Source: Telluribacter roseus
Lineage (GTDB): Bacteria > Bacteroidota > Bacteroidia > Cytophagales > Spirosomataceae
DNA: 64,000 nt
Reading direction: 5' to 3'
Assembly: GCF_017355915.2 (NCBI RefSeq)
Contig: NZ_JAFEUV020000007.1
Coordinates: forward strand, 266,359 to 330,358
This document shows positions 53,801 to 62,691 of the stretch, piece by piece. The notes beneath the pieces were generated by a model that searched no databases, was not told the DNA's origin, and saw nothing but the letters and a program-made list of their open reading frames with translations. Each line of letters begins with the position of its first letter. Position 1 is the first letter of the stretch. Both the position numbers and the translations under genes were made by a program.

Positions 53801-55740
53801 TAACCTGGGAAGCCTCAACGGACAACGTACGGGTCACGGCCTATGAGGTCTACCGGAATGGTACCCTCATCAACGGGAATGTAACAGGTACTTCACTCCC
53901 TGTTACCGGCCTGAGCTGCAACACGGCTTACAACTTTACCATATTGGCCAAAGACGCAGCGGGTAATAAATCAGCCCAAAGCCCTGCGCTTACAATAACT
54001 ACCCCCGAGTGCGGAGATAGCCAGGCGCCGGGTGTTCCTACCAGCCTGTCCGCCAGCAACGTGACGGCTTCGGGCCTGACCCTTACCTGGACAGGGGCTG
54101 CGGATAACGTGGGAGTTGTGGCCTACGAAGTATATCAGAATGGTACCCTGCTGAATGGTAACGTGACAGGTACTTCACTGGCCGTGAGCAATCTGGCCTG
54201 TGGTACAACCTACTCGTATACGGTACTGGCCAAAGATGCGGCTGGTAATAAATCGGCATCGAGTACTGCCTTGAATGCGACTACCCTGGCCTGTCCACCC
54301 GCTGAGCCAAACGGCCGTGAGGTAATCTACGACGAGGCCCTGCACGCCAACTGGCAGGAGTGGGGCTGGGGCATTAATCCTAACTATACCAATGCTAGTC
54401 CGGTCAAAGTAGGCCAGAAATCCCTGGCGATCAATTATACGAGTGGCTGGGGGGGCTGGTCCATCATCCGCAACAGCCATTTCACCACCACCGCACAGAC
54501 TACCATTCGCTTCTGGATCTATGCCACCACCAACAAGACGATTGGCGTATGTACCTTCTCCGAAAACGAAACGGGTCAGAGTCCTTACGTGTCGTTCCAG
54601 CCTACGCCTAACGTGTGGCAGGAGGTAGTCATTACGATGCCGCAGCTAGCTAACCCGGCCCGCATCAAGCGAATGATCATTCAGGCCCAGGCATCCGACC
54701 CGAATCTGATCTACGTTGATAACATTCGTCTGGAGCCATCCATCAACCTGACCGCCAGCCAGGTGACAACGACCAGCCTGCGTCTTGACTGGACGGCACC
54801 TACCGATATTACGGCCTCAGCCTATGAGGTATATCAGGATGGTACGCTACTCAATGGAAATGTGACCGGTACCTCCTACGAGGTAGCGGGCCTTACCTGC
54901 GGAACGGCGTACTACTTCGAGGTGGTAGCCAAAGAGGCGGCCAGTACCACTACTGTGAGAAGCATACCGCTGAATGTAAAAACCGTAGCTTGTCCAAACA
55001 CTTCAACCGTCGAGATGGTCTACGATGAAGCCCTGAATGGGGCCTGGCAGGAATGGTCGTGGGGTATTAACCGCAACTACTCGAGTACCAGTCAGGTCAA
55101 AGCGGGAGAGAAGGCTCTCTCTATCACGTACAACGGCGGCTGGGGTGGCTGGTCCATTATCCGGAATGCCCACTTCGTACCTACCCCGCAGTCGACGCTC
55201 CGGTTCTGGATCTATGCGACTACCAACAAGAAGATAGGCGTATATACCAACGCAGAAAACGACGGCCAGCAGAGTCAGGTGGCAGCCTTCGTACCGACGC
55301 CCAATGCCTGGCAGGAGGTAGTCATACCCATGTCTCAACTGGGTAATCCGGCCCGCATCAAACGCATCACGGTACAGTCGCAGGCTTCGGGTGATAACCT
55401 GATCTACCTGGACAACGTCCGTCTGGAAACGCCAAACAGCAACCAGGCTGCCCGCCTAGCGGCTCCCTCGGCGGAGGCTCCTGCCGAAAGCCGCCTGCTG
55501 GTTAGCCCCAATCCGACCGATGGACCGGTAAAGGTACAGGTATGGACTGGTGAAGCACAGGAAGCCACCCTGACAGTGCTGAGCGCTACAGGCCAGCCGG
55601 TGTACTTCCAACCTGTACAGGCACAAGCCGGTATGAACGAGTACACGCCCGACCTGAGCCAGCTCACACCGGGAGTCTACCTGGTGCAGTGGAGTACCGC
55701 TACCCGGCGACTGGTACAGCGTCTGGTACTTACGAAGTAA
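50845..55740 (+). CDS. Multimodular GH9 glycoside hydrolase, T9SS-secreted
   Basis: ATG 50845 opens a signal peptide (KRKLLWTFVWVLMAFRSLAS); 1631 residues. Order: cellulase N-terminal Ig-like domain (IRVDQFGYLQNSRKVAVI), GH9 catalytic domain with GGWMDAGDMNKYVTF (base Asp near 200) and WIFTEVAIYNQAPYIS (acid Glu near 603), then alternating fibronectin type III domains and three copies of a Trp-rich beta-sandwich module, ending in a T9SS type-A sorting domain (LLVSPNPTDGPVKV...GVYLVQW...LVLTK). GH9 enzymes cut beta-1,4-glucans or related beta-glucans. Substrate-binding roles for the repeated modules are inferred. It is a single-gene unit between two hairpins or promoters. Confidence 0.93.
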   Translation: MKRKLLWTFVWVLMAFRSLASPSTTTGSIRVDQFGYLQNSRKVAVIINPQVGSNADQKFNASTGENQYQVRRWADDAVVFSGTIQSWKNGTVQASSGDQGWWFDFSVVNTPGSYYIFDVGNNVGSYRFEIGDHVYNEVLKAAVRTYFYQRINFEKKTPFTDAKWADAATHEGPGQDRQVTSRHDKGNMATVRDLHGGWMDAGDMNKYVTFAEEPVALLVESYRLNPSVFGDNFNIPESGNGIPDVLDEVKWELDFMKRMQDATGTGGLFLKVGVDNYNETNPPSADKRPRYYLPECTSSTLSGAAMFAVSGAVFRTIPALNTYAQDLIARAEQAFARAKVTTNYFTTFETNCDDGNIKSGDSDKPADIQKQSAVVAAIYLFEATGKAEYKVFVDQYYSQIQPIANEWWGPYLMHVHIALLRYASNPAATPSVATRIRSMKSVQNGVLSINDYNARTDLYRAHMADAQYHWGSNQVRGNAGIVNMDFVDFNINGSNKALYREVAEQYLHWFHGVNAQGKVMLSNMYAYGAENSQNEIYHTWFADGTEWDNALTSPRGPAPGYLTGGPNNMNQYDGTQGDIRNEPLQKRYKDWNTGFPENSWIFTEVAIYNQAPYISLLSRLMTPTSDPTDTEAPTAPNQLVASDLSPYSVKLTWNGSVDNRAVTAYEIYQNGTKVAETPQTYFNLTTLSPGTTYEFTIKAIDFSANRSNPSNAVTVNTPAPSPNDYIIYGDALKSTFTNWSWNSTQDFANTAPVKSGERSLKVTTTAAWGALSLRNSEILRTSNYPGGVQFWFYGTEKPVRVTVNQTETGESSSSYRISAEPNTWTLVRIPWSEWGDVPQIQRINFMDGSGELQSFIIDDVRLVAGQSTPDTQAPSTPSNLTATNVTGNSLRLTWTASTDNIGVKAYEVYRGTTLLDGNVTTNQLDVTGLSCTTNYNFTVKARDEAGNVSGSSNTIYVNTLYCSDSQAPKVPANLTASNLTGTGLTLTWEASTDNVRVTAYEVYRNGTLINGNVTGTSLPVTGLSCNTAYNFTILAKDAAGNKSAQSPALTITTPECGDSQAPGVPTSLSASNVTASGLTLTWTGAADNVGVVAYEVYQNGTLLNGNVTGTSLAVSNLACGTTYSYTVLAKDAAGNKSASSTALNATTLACPPAEPNGREVIYDEALHANWQEWGWGINPNYTNASPVKVGQKSLAINYTSGWGGWSIIRNSHFTTTAQTTIRFWIYATTNKTIGVCTFSENETGQSPYVSFQPTPNVWQEVVITMPQLANPARIKRMIIQAQASDPNLIYVDNIRLEPSINLTASQVTTTSLRLDWTAPTDITASAYEVYQDGTLLNGNVTGTSYEVAGLTCGTAYYFEVVAKEAASTTTVRSIPLNVKTVACPNTSTVEMVYDEALNGAWQEWSWGINRNYSSTSQVKAGEKALSITYNGGWGGWSIIRNAHFVPTPQSTLRFWIYATTNKKIGVYTNAENDGQQSQVAAFVPTPNAWQEVVIPMSQLGNPARIKRITVQSQASGDNLIYLDNVRLETPNSNQAARLAAPSAEAPAESRLLVSPNPTDGPVKVQVWTGEAQEATLTVLSATGQPVYFQPVQAQAGMNEYTPDLSQLTPGVYLVQWSTATRRLVQRLVLTK
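52734..55435 (+). repeat. FN3 and Trp-rich beta-sandwich repeats within the GH9 protein
   Basis: FN3 domains: 52734-52998, 53449-53730, 53737-54010, 54013-54290, 54745-55000; the middle three share TW.ASTDN..V.AYEVYR wording. The ~140-residue module appears at 53002-53440, 54313-54735 and 55012-55430, with motifs W-x-W(S/G)W, GGWSIIRN, FWIYATTNK and (V/I)DN(I/V)RL. Copies two and three are very similar, indicating recent duplication; copy one is diverged. Confidence 0.85.
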
Positions 55741-55800
55741 TTGCCTGGTCAAGCAGCCGGGTTAACTACTAGTCCTGTAAGTTAACCTGAACATACCTGG

Positions 55801-55831
55801 AGGAGCCCGTGATAGCTTATCACGGGCTCCT
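55801..55831. terminator. Terminator of the GH9 gene
   Basis: AGGAGCCCGTGATA (55801-55814) pairs perfectly with TATCACGGGCTCCT (55818-55831) around a 3-base loop, followed by TTATTAG. It lies 60 bases past the GH9 stop and may also serve the small minus-strand frame. Confidence 0.85.
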
Positions 55832-55859
55832 TTATTAGTATCCGCTCTTATGGGCTCAG

Positions 55860-56084
55860 CTACCCATCATTCTTCAGGAGGCCCCTGATTACTTTTAGCA
55901 GGTTAACACTGATTCGGGTGGTACAGTAGATAGCCCCCTGACCTGACTTATGAATCACGGTCCAGAGATCCCCATCGAGCAGAAGGAACGAGTACTCACA
56001 ATGGGCTTTGTCAAAAGCTGTGCGTTCCTGACTTTGGGGTAGGATACCCGAAATCGCGATATACCGCATATCCAGTAACCACAT
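55860..56084 (-). CDS. Small hypothetical protein (low confidence)
   Basis: A 74-codon frame from ATG 56084 (an internal ATG at 56069 is an alternative). It reads [12 protein letters not shown]...[17 protein letters not shown]...[13 protein letters not shown], without a recognised domain. Codon usage looks plausible, and the stop lies 29 bases from the GH9 terminator hairpin. Convergent placement behind GH9 suits a short independent gene, but chance cannot be excluded. Confidence 0.4.
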   Translation of the reverse strand: MWLLDMRYIAISGILPQSQERTAFDKAHCEYSFLLLDGDLWTVIHKSGQGAIYCTTRISVNLLKVIRGLLKNDG

Positions 56085-56120
56085 CACCCATTCTTCTACA
56101 TCCCTATACTACTTACCAAC

Positions 56121-57008
56121 ATGAGCGAAATCAAAAAAGAAGACATCAAGCAGGAAGTATTTGACTTGTATGACGACTACGCCCACGACCGCATCGACCG
56201 CCGGGAGTTTACCCAGAAGCTATCTACCTACGCTGTTGGAGGTATCACAGTCGCCTCCCTGATGAGTTTTCTGATGCCCGACTACAATGGGGGCGTACAG
56301 ATCAAAGCCGATGATCCCCGTATTAAGTCCGACTACGTCAACTACCCCTCTCCCAAAGGAGGTGGTACGATAAAAGCTTTACTTTCGATGCCCGCCGATG
56401 CCAGTAAAAAGCTGGGTGGTATTGTGGTGGTCCACGAAAACCGGGGGCTCAATCCGCACATCGAAGACGTAGCCCGCCGGGCGGCCCTGGCCGGTTTTGT
56501 ATCGATTGCTCCGGATGCCTTGACACCCCTGGGTGGCTATCCGGGTACTGATGACGAAGGTCGTACCCTGCAGAGCAAACGCAACCGGGATGAAATGCTC
56601 GAAGACTTCATAGCAGCTTACGACTATCTCAAAACGCACAATGCCTCCAATGGCAAAGTAGGAGTAGTAGGTTTTTGTTTTGGCGGATGGGTGGCCAACA
56701 TGATGGCCGTACGCATTCCGACGCTTGCCGCATCCGTTCCGTTTTATGGCGGTCAGCCCGCCAAAGAGGATGTACCTGCCATCAAGGCTCCGCTCCTGCT
56801 GCACTACGCCGAGCTGGATACGCGGGTCAATGAGGGCTGGCCGGCCTACGAGGCTTCCCTCAAGGAGCACGGCAAGCAGTATACGGCCTATATGTACCCC
56901 AAGGCCAACCACGGATTCCATAACGATACCACCCCCCGCTACGACAAAGCGGCAGCCGAACTGGCCTGGAAACGCACCACAGATTTTTTTAAGGATAAAT
57001 TATTGTAA
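56121..57008 (+). CDS. Dienelactone hydrolase family protein with Tat-like signal
   Basis: A 295-residue alpha/beta hydrolase. An N-terminal segment (about 1-22) precedes a twin-arginine stretch [16 protein letters not shown] and a hydrophobic helix. The hydrolase core has [34 protein letters not shown] with Cys as nucleophile (near 185), the acid in [12 protein letters not shown] and His in [13 protein letters not shown]. Cys-nucleophile enzymes of this group open lactones such as dienelactone, though many have other esterase substrates. It stands 106 bases before a carboxylesterase gene on the same strand. Confidence 0.9.
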   Translation: MSEIKKEDIKQEVFDLYDDYAHDRIDRREFTQKLSTYAVGGITVASLMSFLMPDYNGGVQIKADDPRIKSDYVNYPSPKGGGTIKALLSMPADASKKLGGIVVVHENRGLNPHIEDVARRAALAGFVSIAPDALTPLGGYPGTDDEGRTLQSKRNRDEMLEDFIAAYDYLKTHNASNGKVGVVGFCFGGWVANMMAVRIPTLAASVPFYGGQPAKEDVPAIKAPLLLHYAELDTRVNEGWPAYEASLKEHGKQYTAYMYPKANHGFHNDTTPRYDKAAAELAWKRTTDFFKDKLL

Positions 57009-57114
57009 AAAATACATTAAGAAAGCAGCCCTTTCTACTTACTGATAATCAGAGCGTGCCGAATGTCCGCACCTCAGCCATTGTTTCTTATAACCTTTAT
57101 CCCACAATCAATCC

Positions 57115-58773
57115 ATGAAACCATCAAGACGGAATTTCTTACAATCACTGGGTGTAGGTGTAGCCGGATTGGGAGCCGCTCAGCAGGCCACTGCCATGAG
57201 CTTTCAACCACCCAAAACGGCCAAGGCGGCAGCCGACGATCAGGTACTATTCGTAGGTGACAACATTGCTGTTGCCAATACAGAGTACGGAAAGGTCAGA
57301 GGATTTATCCTGCGGGGTATCCATCAGTTTCTGGGAATACCTTACGGAGCCGATACCTCCGGTAAGAATCGCTTCATGCCTCCCCAGAAACCTACGCCCT
57401 GGTCTGATGTACGTCCGGCCTTGTGGTGGGGCAACTCGGCCCCCCAGATCATGGAGAAGCGCTACGCCAATCCCTACGCCTCCTTTGTAGACCACTGGAA
57501 CTACGACGATGTGTCAGAAGATTGCCTGAAACTAAACGTCTGGACCCCGGCGCTGGATACCCAGAAACGGCCGGTGGTAGTCTGGCTGCACGGAGGTGGA
57601 TTTACCAACGGCAATGGCATTGAGCAGGATGGCTATCACGGCGAAAACCTCTCCCGACTGGGTAATGTAGTATTCTGCTCGCTCAATCACCGCCTCGGTC
57701 CCCTGGGCTATACCCACCTCAAAGCAGCCGGTGGTCACGCGGCATCGGGTAACGTGGGGAACCTGGATATGGTAGCTGCCCTTGAATGGGTCAAAAACAA
57801 CATTGCCCACTTTGGAGGCGATCCCACCAACGTGACCATCATTGGTCAATCGGGAGGAGGAGCCAAGGTGACTACGCTGATGAACATGCCCGCGGCCAAA
57901 GGCCTGTTTCATAAGGCGGTGGCGCTTAGTGGTAGCTCGCTGTCAGGAGTTAATAAAGAGTACGCCGAAAAGCTGGGACTGAAGGTAATGGAAGAGGCGG
58001 GCCTGAAGCCGGGTGAGGTAGACAAGCTCCAGCAGATACCCTGGCGGCAGTACATAGACATCGCCAACCGCGCGGTGGAGAAAATGGCCGACGAAGCCAA
58101 ACGTCTCAACCTGCAGCGCGGGGGATTCTCACCCGTAGCCGACGGTGTAACCATGAACGGGGAAGCTTTCTTTAGGGATGCCAGCCATTTCTCGGCTGAT
58201 ATTCCCCTGATCATCAGCTCTACCTTCCATGAGTTCAGCCCCAGCCGTACGGATGCTGCTCTGGAAAACATATCGCTGGCCGACGTGAAAGAAAAAGTGA
58301 AGCCACGTTTCGGTGATAAATCAGGTGAAATTGTGGATGCCTACGCCAAGAACTTCCCGAAGGCCCGTCCCGTGGAGATCTGGGCGCTGATCCTTTCCAA
58401 CCGGAAGAATGCCGTAGCCGCCGCCGATGCTAAAGCTTCCCAGCAGAAAGCGCCCGTGTACCTGGCCTGGTTTGGCTGGCAGCCGCCCCTGTTCGATAAC
58501 CGGATGCGGGCCTTCCACTGCGATGACATCTGTTTCTGGTTCTATAATACGGACCTGATGCTCACCCACACCGGAGGCGGTAAGCGCCCCCGGGCCCTGT
58601 CGGAGAAGATGGCCAAGTCATTCATCAACTTTGTCCGGACCGGCAATCCCAACGGAGGAGGGCTACCGGCCTGGAAGCCCTACACCACTCAGAACGGAGA
58701 GACCATGGTCCTGGATGATACCTCTCTCCTTGTCAATGATCCCGACCGTGAAGCCCGGAAAGCGCTGGCCTAG
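57115..58773 (+). CDS. Tat-exported type-B carboxylesterase
   Basis: A 552-residue esterase with a Tat signal (KPSRRNFLQSLGVGVAGLG). Type-B motifs are complete: GIPYGADTSGKNRFMPPQ, EDCLKLNVWTPAL, WLHGGGFTNGNG (oxyanion hole), IIGQSGGGAKV (nucleophile Ser near 246), STFHEFSPSR (acid) and RAFHCDDICFWFYN (His near 468). It hydrolyses carboxylic esters outside the cytoplasm. With the preceding dienelactone hydrolase it may form a two-gene ester-degrading unit. A strong terminator follows. Confidence 0.92.
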   Translation: MKPSRRNFLQSLGVGVAGLGAAQQATAMSFQPPKTAKAAADDQVLFVGDNIAVANTEYGKVRGFILRGIHQFLGIPYGADTSGKNRFMPPQKPTPWSDVRPALWWGNSAPQIMEKRYANPYASFVDHWNYDDVSEDCLKLNVWTPALDTQKRPVVVWLHGGGFTNGNGIEQDGYHGENLSRLGNVVFCSLNHRLGPLGYTHLKAAGGHAASGNVGNLDMVAALEWVKNNIAHFGGDPTNVTIIGQSGGGAKVTTLMNMPAAKGLFHKAVALSGSSLSGVNKEYAEKLGLKVMEEAGLKPGEVDKLQQIPWRQYIDIANRAVEKMADEAKRLNLQRGGFSPVADGVTMNGEAFFRDASHFSADIPLIISSTFHEFSPSRTDAALENISLADVKEKVKPRFGDKSGEIVDAYAKNFPKARPVEIWALILSNRKNAVAAADAKASQQKAPVYLAWFGWQPPLFDNRMRAFHCDDICFWFYNTDLMLTHTGGGKRPRALSEKMAKSFINFVRTGNPNGGGLPAWKPYTTQNGETMVLDDTSLLVNDPDREARKALA

Positions 58774-59087
58774 CAGGTAAAGTAATCTTAACCAGTAAGA
58801 GCACGCAGTGTCGGAATGGCTACCTGCGTGCTCTTTTTTAGTTTAGGCTATATAATCAATTAAGGGAAGTACTGGCGATGTTCTCCCTTTTTTGCCCGAC
58901 TATTTGTCCATTTTTATCTAAAATTGGTTCATACCTGACTACTACACCTGATAGCGTACAAAAGGGGGCGAATGTCGAATAAAATAGCCGAATGGTCTAA
59001 TTTCTGAATCAATATCAATAAGATGATTTTGTTTTGTAGCAGCATCTGCCTGAATGGATTATCCATCTCTTCAATCTATTTACTGCT
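58774..59087. other. Intergenic region carrying the esterase terminator
   Basis: This 314-base region starts with the terminator at 58797-58839. The rest is AT-rich and presumably holds the promoter of the outer-membrane gene; no consensus promoter and no ORF were found. Confidence 0.5.
58797..58839 (+). terminator. Rho-independent terminator of the carboxylesterase gene
   Basis: AAGAGCACGCAG (58797-58808) pairs perfectly with CTGCGTGCTCTT (58824-58835) around 15 bases and runs into TTTTTT (58834-58839). Confidence 0.9.
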
Positions 59088-61631
59088 ATGAAAAATATAC
59101 TACCTCTGACCACCATCCTTCTACTCGCCAGTGGCCTGGCCCTGGCGCAGTTCCCGGGCGGTCCCGGTGGACGCCCCGCTGGCGATGGTAATGGTCGCAG
59201 CCGCCCAGCCACCAGCCCTACCACTTTCAACATGGATGCCAACGTACCCCGCGGCAACTCTAAAATAAGTGGCTTCGTGGTAGACTCCTCCGTGACTAAA
59301 GCTGTTGAGTACGCTACCGTAGCCCTGTTAGACAAAGACTCCAAAAAGCCCATTGATGGTACCGTAGCTGACGAGAAGGGAAAATTCACCCTTAACCGCG
59401 TAGCCGAAGGAGAGTACCGCCTGCTGATCACCTTTATTGGCTACAAGGAGAAAGTAGTTGACAACATCAGGGTAGAGAAAGGCAAGGATCTGGACCTGGG
59501 GGTAATCAAGCTCTCGGAAAATACCGTTGAACTTGACGCCGTGAACGTGACGGGTGAACGGGCCCTGATCGAGGAAAAGGTAGACCGCCTGGTGTACAAC
59601 GCCGAAAAGGATCTGACTGCCCAGGGGGGCGATGCTTCGGATGTACTCAAGAAGGTACCCATGCTGTCGGTAGACCTGGATGGTAACGTAAGCCTGCGGG
59701 GTAGCTCCAACATCCGCGTACTGATCAACAACAAGCCCTCTACCATCGTAGCCAGCAGCATTGCCGACGCTCTGAAGATGATCCCTGCTGAGCTGATCAA
59801 ATCCGTAGAAGTAATCACCTCTCCCTCGGCCAAGTACGACGCCGAAGGATCGGGGGGAATCATCAACATCATTACCAAGAAATCAACGCTGCAGGGCATA
59901 ACGCTGAACATTGACTCGGGTATTGGCCTCAGGGGCTCCAACCTGGGCCTGAACGGTAGCCTGCGTACCGGCAAGCTGGGCGTAACGCTGGGTGGCTTTG
60001 GTCGCGCCTTCTACAATAAATCTTTCATATCATTGGATCAGAGTGCTATCCAGAATGGTACCCGGGTACTTACCCAACAGTCGGCCGACGCCTACGACAA
60101 CGGCCTCTTTGGTCGCTATAACCTGGGCTTCGACTACGAACTGGGCAAGAACCAGTCCCTGGCGGCCGGGATTAGCTTCGGCACGCGAAACTTCATCCGG
60201 GATCAGGACTACCGGACCAACATCCTGCGCAACGGCCTGATCGACTCTACCTTCAACCGTAACGTTGACAGCCGCGACCTATCCAATACGACAGATATCA
60301 ACATAGACTACATCCGTACCTTCAAGCCCGGGCAGGAGTGGTCGGTGTCAACCCTGTACAGTACCAGCAACCTGACCAACAACTTTACGGCTGACCTCCT
60401 CAGCGAGTCAGGCAGCCTGAATAGCCGTCAGAAAAATATCAACGGCAACACCAACAGCGAGCTTACCGTACAAACCGACTACGTCAATCCGATTGGTAAA
60501 AACCAGCAGATCGAGTTTGGGATAAAAGGCATCTTCCGCGAAGTGAATTCCGACTTTCTCTACCAGATCGCCGGACCATCGGGCGTGTTTGCGTCGGATG
60601 TCAGAAGCCCATCCGGTTATCTGAATTACCACCAGAACATAGGGGCCGGATATGTTTCCTATATGCTTACTACCTCTAACAAGTACAGCTTCAAGCTCGG
60701 TACCCGCTACGAACATACAACCATCGATGCCGTAGATCAGTTGGGTACTATCAATATACCCGCTTACTCCAACCTGGTACCCAGCCTGAACATTTCGAAG
60801 TCGCTGGGTAAGAGTTCCACTCTGAAACTAGCCTACAACCGCCGGATCCAGCGTCCGGGTCTGCAGCAGCTGAACCCCAACTTCAACGCGGCCAACCCTC
60901 AGAATATCAATATTGGTAATCCAATGCTACGTCCTGAACTGACCGATAACATAGAACTGAGCCTGAGCACCAGCATCAAGAAGACCTACCTGAATATCTC
61001 ATTGTTCAACCGCTCTACCAACAACAGCATTACGCGCCTCACCGTACCATCCGACACGCTGGCGGGAGCCGTAATCACCACCTGGCAGAACATCGGTCGC
61101 GAACAGGCTACTGGGGCCAATATCTTTGGTAATGTATTCCTGACGCCCAAGTGGACGATCAATGGGGGGGTAGATATGTACTACAGTTATCTGGAAGGTA
61201 GGCAGCAGTCGCTGAGTGGTACCTCCGAACCCGTAAGCAACTCGGGCTTTGTAGTGGGAGGACGCCTGCAGTCGCAGGTGCAGCTTCCGCGCGGCTGGGG
61301 CATCCAGGCCTTCGGGGGCTACCGTGGCAATCAGGTGCTGCTGCAGGGAAGCCAGTCGAGCTTCTACATGTACTCCATTGGAGTACGTAAGGAACTGGCA
61401 AATAAGAAGGGAAGCTTTGGTCTGGCGACGGATAACTTCCTGGGCGGAGTACGTATGGCTACCACCCTCAACTCACCGCTGTTTAACCAGCGCATGGTCA
61501 ACAACATCTACAACCAGAACGTGAAGCTGACCTTCAGCTATAAGCTGGGCAAGATGAGCTTCGTGGAGAAGAGAAAGACCCGGGGGGTTCGTAATGATGA
61601 CGTTAAGAGCGGCGGTGGCGACATGAATTAG
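59088..61631 (+). CDS. Outer-membrane beta-barrel protein (TonB-receptor-like, OMP_b-brl_3 type)
   Basis: An 847-residue outer-membrane protein with signal peptide (NILPLTTILLLASGLALAQ) and a Gly/Pro-rich linker. A carboxypeptidase-regulatory-like domain (ISGFVVDSSVTKAVEYATVA) and plug (GGDASDVLKKVPMLSVDLDG, SPSAKYDAEGSGGIINIITKK) precede the barrel. Barrels of this class lack a SusD partner and are common near stress or metal genes in Bacteroidota. The next gene, a YceI protein, begins 39 bases downstream and is probably cotranscribed. Ligand unknown. Confidence 0.9.
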   Translation: MKNILPLTTILLLASGLALAQFPGGPGGRPAGDGNGRSRPATSPTTFNMDANVPRGNSKISGFVVDSSVTKAVEYATVALLDKDSKKPIDGTVADEKGKFTLNRVAEGEYRLLITFIGYKEKVVDNIRVEKGKDLDLGVIKLSENTVELDAVNVTGERALIEEKVDRLVYNAEKDLTAQGGDASDVLKKVPMLSVDLDGNVSLRGSSNIRVLINNKPSTIVASSIADALKMIPAELIKSVEVITSPSAKYDAEGSGGIINIITKKSTLQGITLNIDSGIGLRGSNLGLNGSLRTGKLGVTLGGFGRAFYNKSFISLDQSAIQNGTRVLTQQSADAYDNGLFGRYNLGFDYELGKNQSLAAGISFGTRNFIRDQDYRTNILRNGLIDSTFNRNVDSRDLSNTTDINIDYIRTFKPGQEWSVSTLYSTSNLTNNFTADLLSESGSLNSRQKNINGNTNSELTVQTDYVNPIGKNQQIEFGIKGIFREVNSDFLYQIAGPSGVFASDVRSPSGYLNYHQNIGAGYVSYMLTTSNKYSFKLGTRYEHTTIDAVDQLGTINIPAYSNLVPSLNISKSLGKSSTLKLAYNRRIQRPGLQQLNPNFNAANPQNINIGNPMLRPELTDNIELSLSTSIKKTYLNISLFNRSTNNSITRLTVPSDTLAGAVITTWQNIGREQATGANIFGNVFLTPKWTINGGVDMYYSYLEGRQQSLSGTSEPVSNSGFVVGGRLQSQVQLPRGWGIQAFGGYRGNQVLLQGSQSSFYMYSIGVRKELANKKGSFGLATDNFLGGVRMATTLNSPLFNQRMVNNIYNQNVKLTFSYKLGKMSFVEKRKTRGVRNDDVKSGGGDMN

Positions 61632-61670
61632 TAATTTTCAATCAATCTAACCATAATCCAATCAATCACA

Positions 61671-62276
61671 ATGTCTATGAAAAAGACGAATCTATTGCTC
61701 ATGCTCCTGTTTGTAGTAGGACTCACCGCGGCCATTGCCAAGCCTACTCCGGTAAAAGTAAACACCAAGGCCAGTACCTTCAACTGGCTGGCCAAGAAAG
61801 TAACGGGTGAGCACTACGGCACCATCAACATCCAGGATGGTACCCTGATGGTAGACAAGGGTAAGCTTACCGGAGGTGATTTTACCATTGAGATGAACTC
61901 GCTGACCAACACCGACGGCAAGGATGCTCCTAACCAACGGCTGGTGACGCACCTGAAATCAGCGGACTTCTTTGATGTGGAGAAGTTTCCTGCTTCTACC
62001 TTCAAGATCACCAAGGCCGTACCTAAGGGTGGAGAGAACTACGACATTACCGGCGATCTGACCATCAAAGGCGTGAAGCAGAGTGTGACTTTCCCGGCTA
62101 AGGTCAAAGTGGACGCCAAGGGCAATGTATCGGCTGAGGCCAAGTTTGACGTGGACCGTACCAAGTTTGGCCTGCAGTACCGCTCAGGCTCGTTCTTTGA
62201 GAACCTGGGTGACAAGCTGATTTACGATACATTCACAGTGGATGTAAAGATCCTGACCGGAACCGCCGCCATTTAA
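61671..62276 (+). CDS. YceI-family periplasmic lipocalin-like protein
   Basis: A 201-residue protein with signal peptide (LLLMLLFVVGLTAAIA). Family motifs are TFNWLAKKVTGEHYGTINI, FTIEMNSLTNTDGKDAPNQR, LKSADFFDVEKFPASTFKIT, GDLTIKGVKQSVTFPAKV and DRTKFGLQYRSGSFFENLGD. YceI proteins bind isoprenoid-type lipids in the periplasm and are linked to base or acid stress. ATG 61671 and 61677 are both possible starts; the operon context with the upstream barrel protein suggests a shared role at the envelope. Confidence 0.94.
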   Translation: MSMKKTNLLLMLLFVVGLTAAIAKPTPVKVNTKASTFNWLAKKVTGEHYGTINIQDGTLMVDKGKLTGGDFTIEMNSLTNTDGKDAPNQRLVTHLKSADFFDVEKFPASTFKITKAVPKGGENYDITGDLTIKGVKQSVTFPAKVKVDAKGNVSAEAKFDVDRTKFGLQYRSGSFFENLGDKLIYDTFTVDVKILTGTAAI

Positions 62277-62326
62277 TATATAGATCAATTAAAATTAGTA
62301 TCCTCCTAGCAGTGGATTATAAAGCA

Positions 62327-62357
62327 CAAAAGCCTACTGATATTCGGTAGGCTTTTG
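62327..62357 (+). terminator. Terminator after the YceI gene
   Basis: CAAAAGCCTAC (62327-62337) pairs perfectly with GTAGGCTTTTG (62347-62357) around 9 bases, with T-rich sequence after it. It lies 50 bases past the YceI stop and may also serve the minus-strand remnant. Confidence 0.82.
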
Positions 62358-62406
62358 CTTTGTACTACCAACAAGGTAGGTTATAGACTACTACCTAGTC
62401 CGCTTT

Positions 62407-62691
62407 TTAGCCAACCGACAGGTCTTCGTCGTTAAGCAATTGCTCGTAGCGTTCCTTATTGAACCGGTACAGGTAGGGTGCTTTGCTGGCCGGAATGGTA
62501 GGCCTCTTCTCCAGGCGCTCCAGCACCCTGTAGTTCATGATCTGCTTGTAGAAATTACGCCGGTCCAGCCTACGCCCCAGAATTGTTTCGTAAAGGCTCT
62601 GCAGCTCGGACATGGTAAACTCCTCCGGTAGTAAGTTATAGCCGATAGGCTGGTAGCTGAGCTGCCGAACTTCGGCATGGGCAAGTACCAT
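62407..62691 (-). pseudogene. NrtR-like Nudix regulator, C-terminal fragment
   Basis: The 94-codon frame matches only the winged-helix end of Nudix-type transcription regulators: YQPIGYNLLPEEFTMSELQ, LYETILGRRLDRRNFYKQIM and YLYRFNKERYEQLL. The Nudix catalytic box and N-terminal domain, normally another 120-150 residues upstream, are missing. Upstream minus-strand codons run into a stop within 16 codons of this point and the DNA there encodes a ThuA-like remnant on the other strand. It is therefore a 5'-truncated gene, though a free-standing winged helix is formally possible. Confidence 0.75.

Noticed and set aside
52734..55435. Possible assembly duplication in the GH9 repeats
   Set aside because: The repeat copies differ at many positions and keep a single open frame with distinct linkers, so they are domain duplications rather than assembly artefacts.
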